A stretch of 15,947 nucleotides of DNA from CAYHZL01 sp964361075 (GTDB lineage Bacteria; Bacteroidota; Ignavibacteria; UBA10030; UBA8401). How positions within the stretch are numbered: position 1 is the first letter of the stretch; the number at the start of each line of letters is the position of its first letter. Below the pieces are notes generated by a model, which worked only from the letters and a program-made list of their open reading frames with translations, was not told the DNA's origin and made no database searches. Of the stretch, positions 14,069 to 15,947 are shown one piece after another. The translations under genes were made by a program, and so were the position numbers. The stretch covers positions 1 to 15,947 of the forward strand of contig CAYHZL010000071.1 in assembly GCA_964361075.1 (NCBI GenBank). Reading direction: 5' to 3'.

Positions 14069-15829
14069 TTATATCAAACCATTTTCTCTCTGCGCAGGAA
14101 AATAGAGTGAAAATGTTGTGCCGACATCTTTCGTGCTTTCAACTTCAATAAAACCTTTATGACTTTGAATGATGCCGTACACTACCGATAAACCAAGTCC
14201 GGTACCGCGCCCGCGTTCTTTCGTGGTATAAAACGGCTCGTATATTCTTTGCTTTATAGTTTCATCCATTCCCGAGCCGGTGTCGTTCACACTTAAACAG
14301 ACATACATATCGGAGTGATGCTTGTGGTGTGTTCGCGTTATGATACGAGATGATGGAAGAGAGTACGTTGTAATTGTCAGCACGCCTCCTTCCGGCATTG
14401 CATCGCGTGCATTCACACATAAATTCAGAAGTACTTGGTGCAATTGCGCGCCGCTTGCTTTAATCGCCGGCATAAGCGGTTCGATATTCATTTGCAGTAT
14501 AATATTTTTTGGAAATATTTCCTGCAATGCAATCACTACTTCTTCCACAAGTGTGTTAAGATGCACGTGTTCGAACATCATATCTGTTTTACGTGCGAAG
14601 GTAAGCAACTGGCGAACAAGTCCTGCACCGCGTTCAGATGATTTTGCGATTGCTTCACCACGCTGTAAAACTTTTTCAGCATCGGATGCTTCGCTTTGTA
14701 ATAATTTTGCGTAGCCGGTAATAATGGCAAGGATATTATTAAAATCGTGTGCGATGCCGTTGGCAAGCGTACCAATGCTTTCCATTTTCTGTGCGTGCAG
14801 TAAATCTTGCTCAAGTTTTTTTCGTTCAGTAACATCAATACCAATACCCCATCCGCCGGGGTACGCGGGAATAGGATACAAATTCGCAACACTTGAAAAA
14901 GCGATGGTCTTCACTGTACCATCTTTGCACGTGCATTCAATTTCCCAATTGCTGTAGTTTCCTTTATACCGCAAAAGTTTTTTATAGATAGAACGGCGGT
15001 ATGCTAAGTTTGGTACGAACAATTCCATGACACGGTAATTACCGATTACTTCTTCCGCGGTGTAGCCCGTAACACGTTCAGCAGCTTTATTCCACAATAA
15101 CACATAATTACCTGCATCCAATGCCGTTACAATGATAGGCATATTTTCGAATACGGTGAGCAGTTGCTCTTCAGCTCGTTTGCGATCGTGAATATCACGC
15201 ACCACATTGTGATACTCTGTTATCGTACCATTGATGTCACGAATAATTCTTCCCGAGATCTCAATCCATCGTATGGTTCCATTTTTTTTTAGAGTACGAA
15301 ATTGAACAAAGAGCTTCTCACTTCCATCTCGCTTGTTTTGTTCTATACGATACATCACAGCGCGACGGTCTTCCGGCACGATAAACTCGTAATATTTTTT
15401 TTTGATTATTTCTTCGTGTCGAAAACCGGTTTCAATTTCCATGTTCGGGCTTGCATACGTAATGTTGCCCTCAGCATCAACAATCTGAAACACTTCGTTA
15501 ATGTTTTCAAGAAAATTACGGTAGCGTTCTTCGCTTGCAACAAGTTCTGCTCGCGAAACTTCTGTTAGCATTAATGCTTGCTCTAAGCGTTCTTTTTCTA
15601 TTTGCCACGCCGTAGGCGTGGTGCGTTCTTCGATGAGTTGGAGAAGCGTCTGTTCGTAACGTGTGCGATAGAAGAAAAAAATAACTCCGCAGCAAATAAT
15701 TAATAAGACAATCGCGATATACAATACAATGCCGGTCGTAGGTTGAGACATCGGTGTAAGCGTTTGAGAAAGCAGGATGTCTTTCGGCAGCACGAGTACA
15801 CAAACAAAATGAAATAAAATTTTTCGCAT
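14069..15829 (-). CDS. Membrane-anchored PAS-PAS sensor histidine kinase
   Basis: A 586-residue kinase from the ATG at 15829 (a TTG at 15856 would add nine residues). It has a hydrophobic N-terminus (about 3-22), a short linker, a clear membrane segment (34-54), a coiled coil (about 60-100), PAS1 (about 102-215, ending VVRDIHDRKRAEEQL), PAS2 (about 222-335, ending GIDVTERKKLEQ), and a HisKA/HATPase core. His361 lies in GIAHDFNN; the N box is LNLCVNARDAMPEGG, G1 DTGSGMD, and G2 GRGTGLGLSVVYGI. The HDFNN type is the NtrB/PAS-hybrid class. It has no periplasmic sensor domain, so sensing is probably cytosolic through the PAS domains. There is no receiver domain, and its response regulator is not in the window. 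Its stop lies in the duplicated TTAT of element 3. Confidence 0.95.
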   Translation of the reverse strand: MRKILFHFVCVLVLPKDILLSQTLTPMSQPTTGIVLYIAIVLLIICCGVIFFFYRTRYEQTLLQLIEERTTPTAWQIEKERLEQALMLTEVSRAELVASEERYRNFLENINEVFQIVDAEGNITYASPNMEIETGFRHEEIIKKKYYEFIVPEDRRAVMYRIEQNKRDGSEKLFVQFRTLKKNGTIRWIEISGRIIRDINGTITEYHNVVRDIHDRKRAEEQLLTVFENMPIIVTALDAGNYVLLWNKAAERVTGYTAEEVIGNYRVMELFVPNLAYRRSIYKKLLRYKGNYSNWEIECTCKDGTVKTIAFSSVANLYPIPAYPGGWGIGIDVTERKKLEQDLLHAQKMESIGTLANGIAHDFNNILAIITGYAKLLQSEASDAEKVLQRGEAIAKSSERGAGLVRQLLTFARKTDMMFEHVHLNTLVEEVVIALQEIFPKNIILQMNIEPLMPAIKASGAQLHQVLLNLCVNARDAMPEGGVLTITTYSLPSSRIITRTHHKHHSDMYVCLSVNDTGSGMDETIKQRIYEPFYTTKERGRGTGLGLSVVYGIIQSHKGFIEVESTKDVGTTFSLYFPAQRENGLI

Positions 15830-15898
15830 GTCGATATGTTTTTTCTTATCAAACAAAATCTGTAACTACACAGCGTTATTGTTGATTCAACTAATCCC

Positions 15899-15918
15899 TC
15901 CGCCAAAAAGCCGGCGGA
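15899..15918. repeat. Short palindrome upstream of the kinase gene
   Basis: TCCGCC (15899-15904) and GGCGGA (15913-15918) form a stem-loop in a GC-richer patch that continues to the window edge. It looks like part of a dispersed intergenic repeat, cut off by the edge, or a terminator for a gene outside. Nothing else is recognised between 15830 and the edge. Confidence 0.4.
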
Positions 15919-15947
15919 CTTACAGCCTAACCCCCTTTTCAAGTCCC

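Overview
All thirteen genes read from the minus strand, so transcription runs from the right edge of the window to the left. DNA is AT-rich. The FCB group (Bacteroidota or a relative such as Ignavibacteriota/Chlorobiota) is the best guess: there is a TonB-dependent receptor, a lipoprotein with a short SPII signal, a small Cys-rich protein of a type I associate with Bacteroidota copper loci, a dihydroorotate-dehydrogenase-like gene next to a one-chain pyruvate:ferredoxin oxidoreductase, and an IleRS of the kind common in Bacteroidota. The oxidoreductase and an Rrf2 regulator suggest anaerobic or facultative life. This placement is inference; no rRNA is present.

Region A (15829-8810): a membrane PAS-PAS histidine kinase, then pyruvate:ferredoxin oxidoreductase (nifJ) and a DHODH-like flavoprotein. 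A 162-bp inverted-repeat element sits exactly at the kinase stop codon. A perfect 15-bp palindrome lies upstream of nifJ, and a knot of four or five unrelated palindromes fills the nifJ/DHODH-like gap.

Region B (8583-3217): a probable copper-acquisition cluster. In transcription order it has an Rrf2 regulator with three Cys, a NapH/CcoG-like polyferredoxin membrane protein, a small CX9CX3C protein, a Met/His-rich double YtkA-like lipoprotein, and a TonB receptor. The receptor carries CxxxM in the plug and HxM in the barrel, the combination known from the copper transporter OprC. Proposed logic: outer-membrane Cu import, periplasmic capture, and electron supply or Cu reduction at the inner membrane, under a redox/NO-type regulator.

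Region C (3068-1): a housekeeping operon yggS-divIVA-purine nucleoside phosphorylase-ileS, with an MNT/HEPN toxin-antitoxin-type pair embedded between the phosphorylase and ileS through overlapping codons. The ileS start shows a permuted class I signature (GIHH instead of HxGH), known from IleRS2 enzymes highly resistant to mupirocin.

Three miniature elements (7903-8041, 8636-8752, 13907-14068) share GGGCATCTCTAAAAA-like ends, each with an apparent 4-bp target duplication (TTAA, TGTA, TTAT), yet carry different internal palindromes. I regard this modular family and the copper cluster as the most interesting content.
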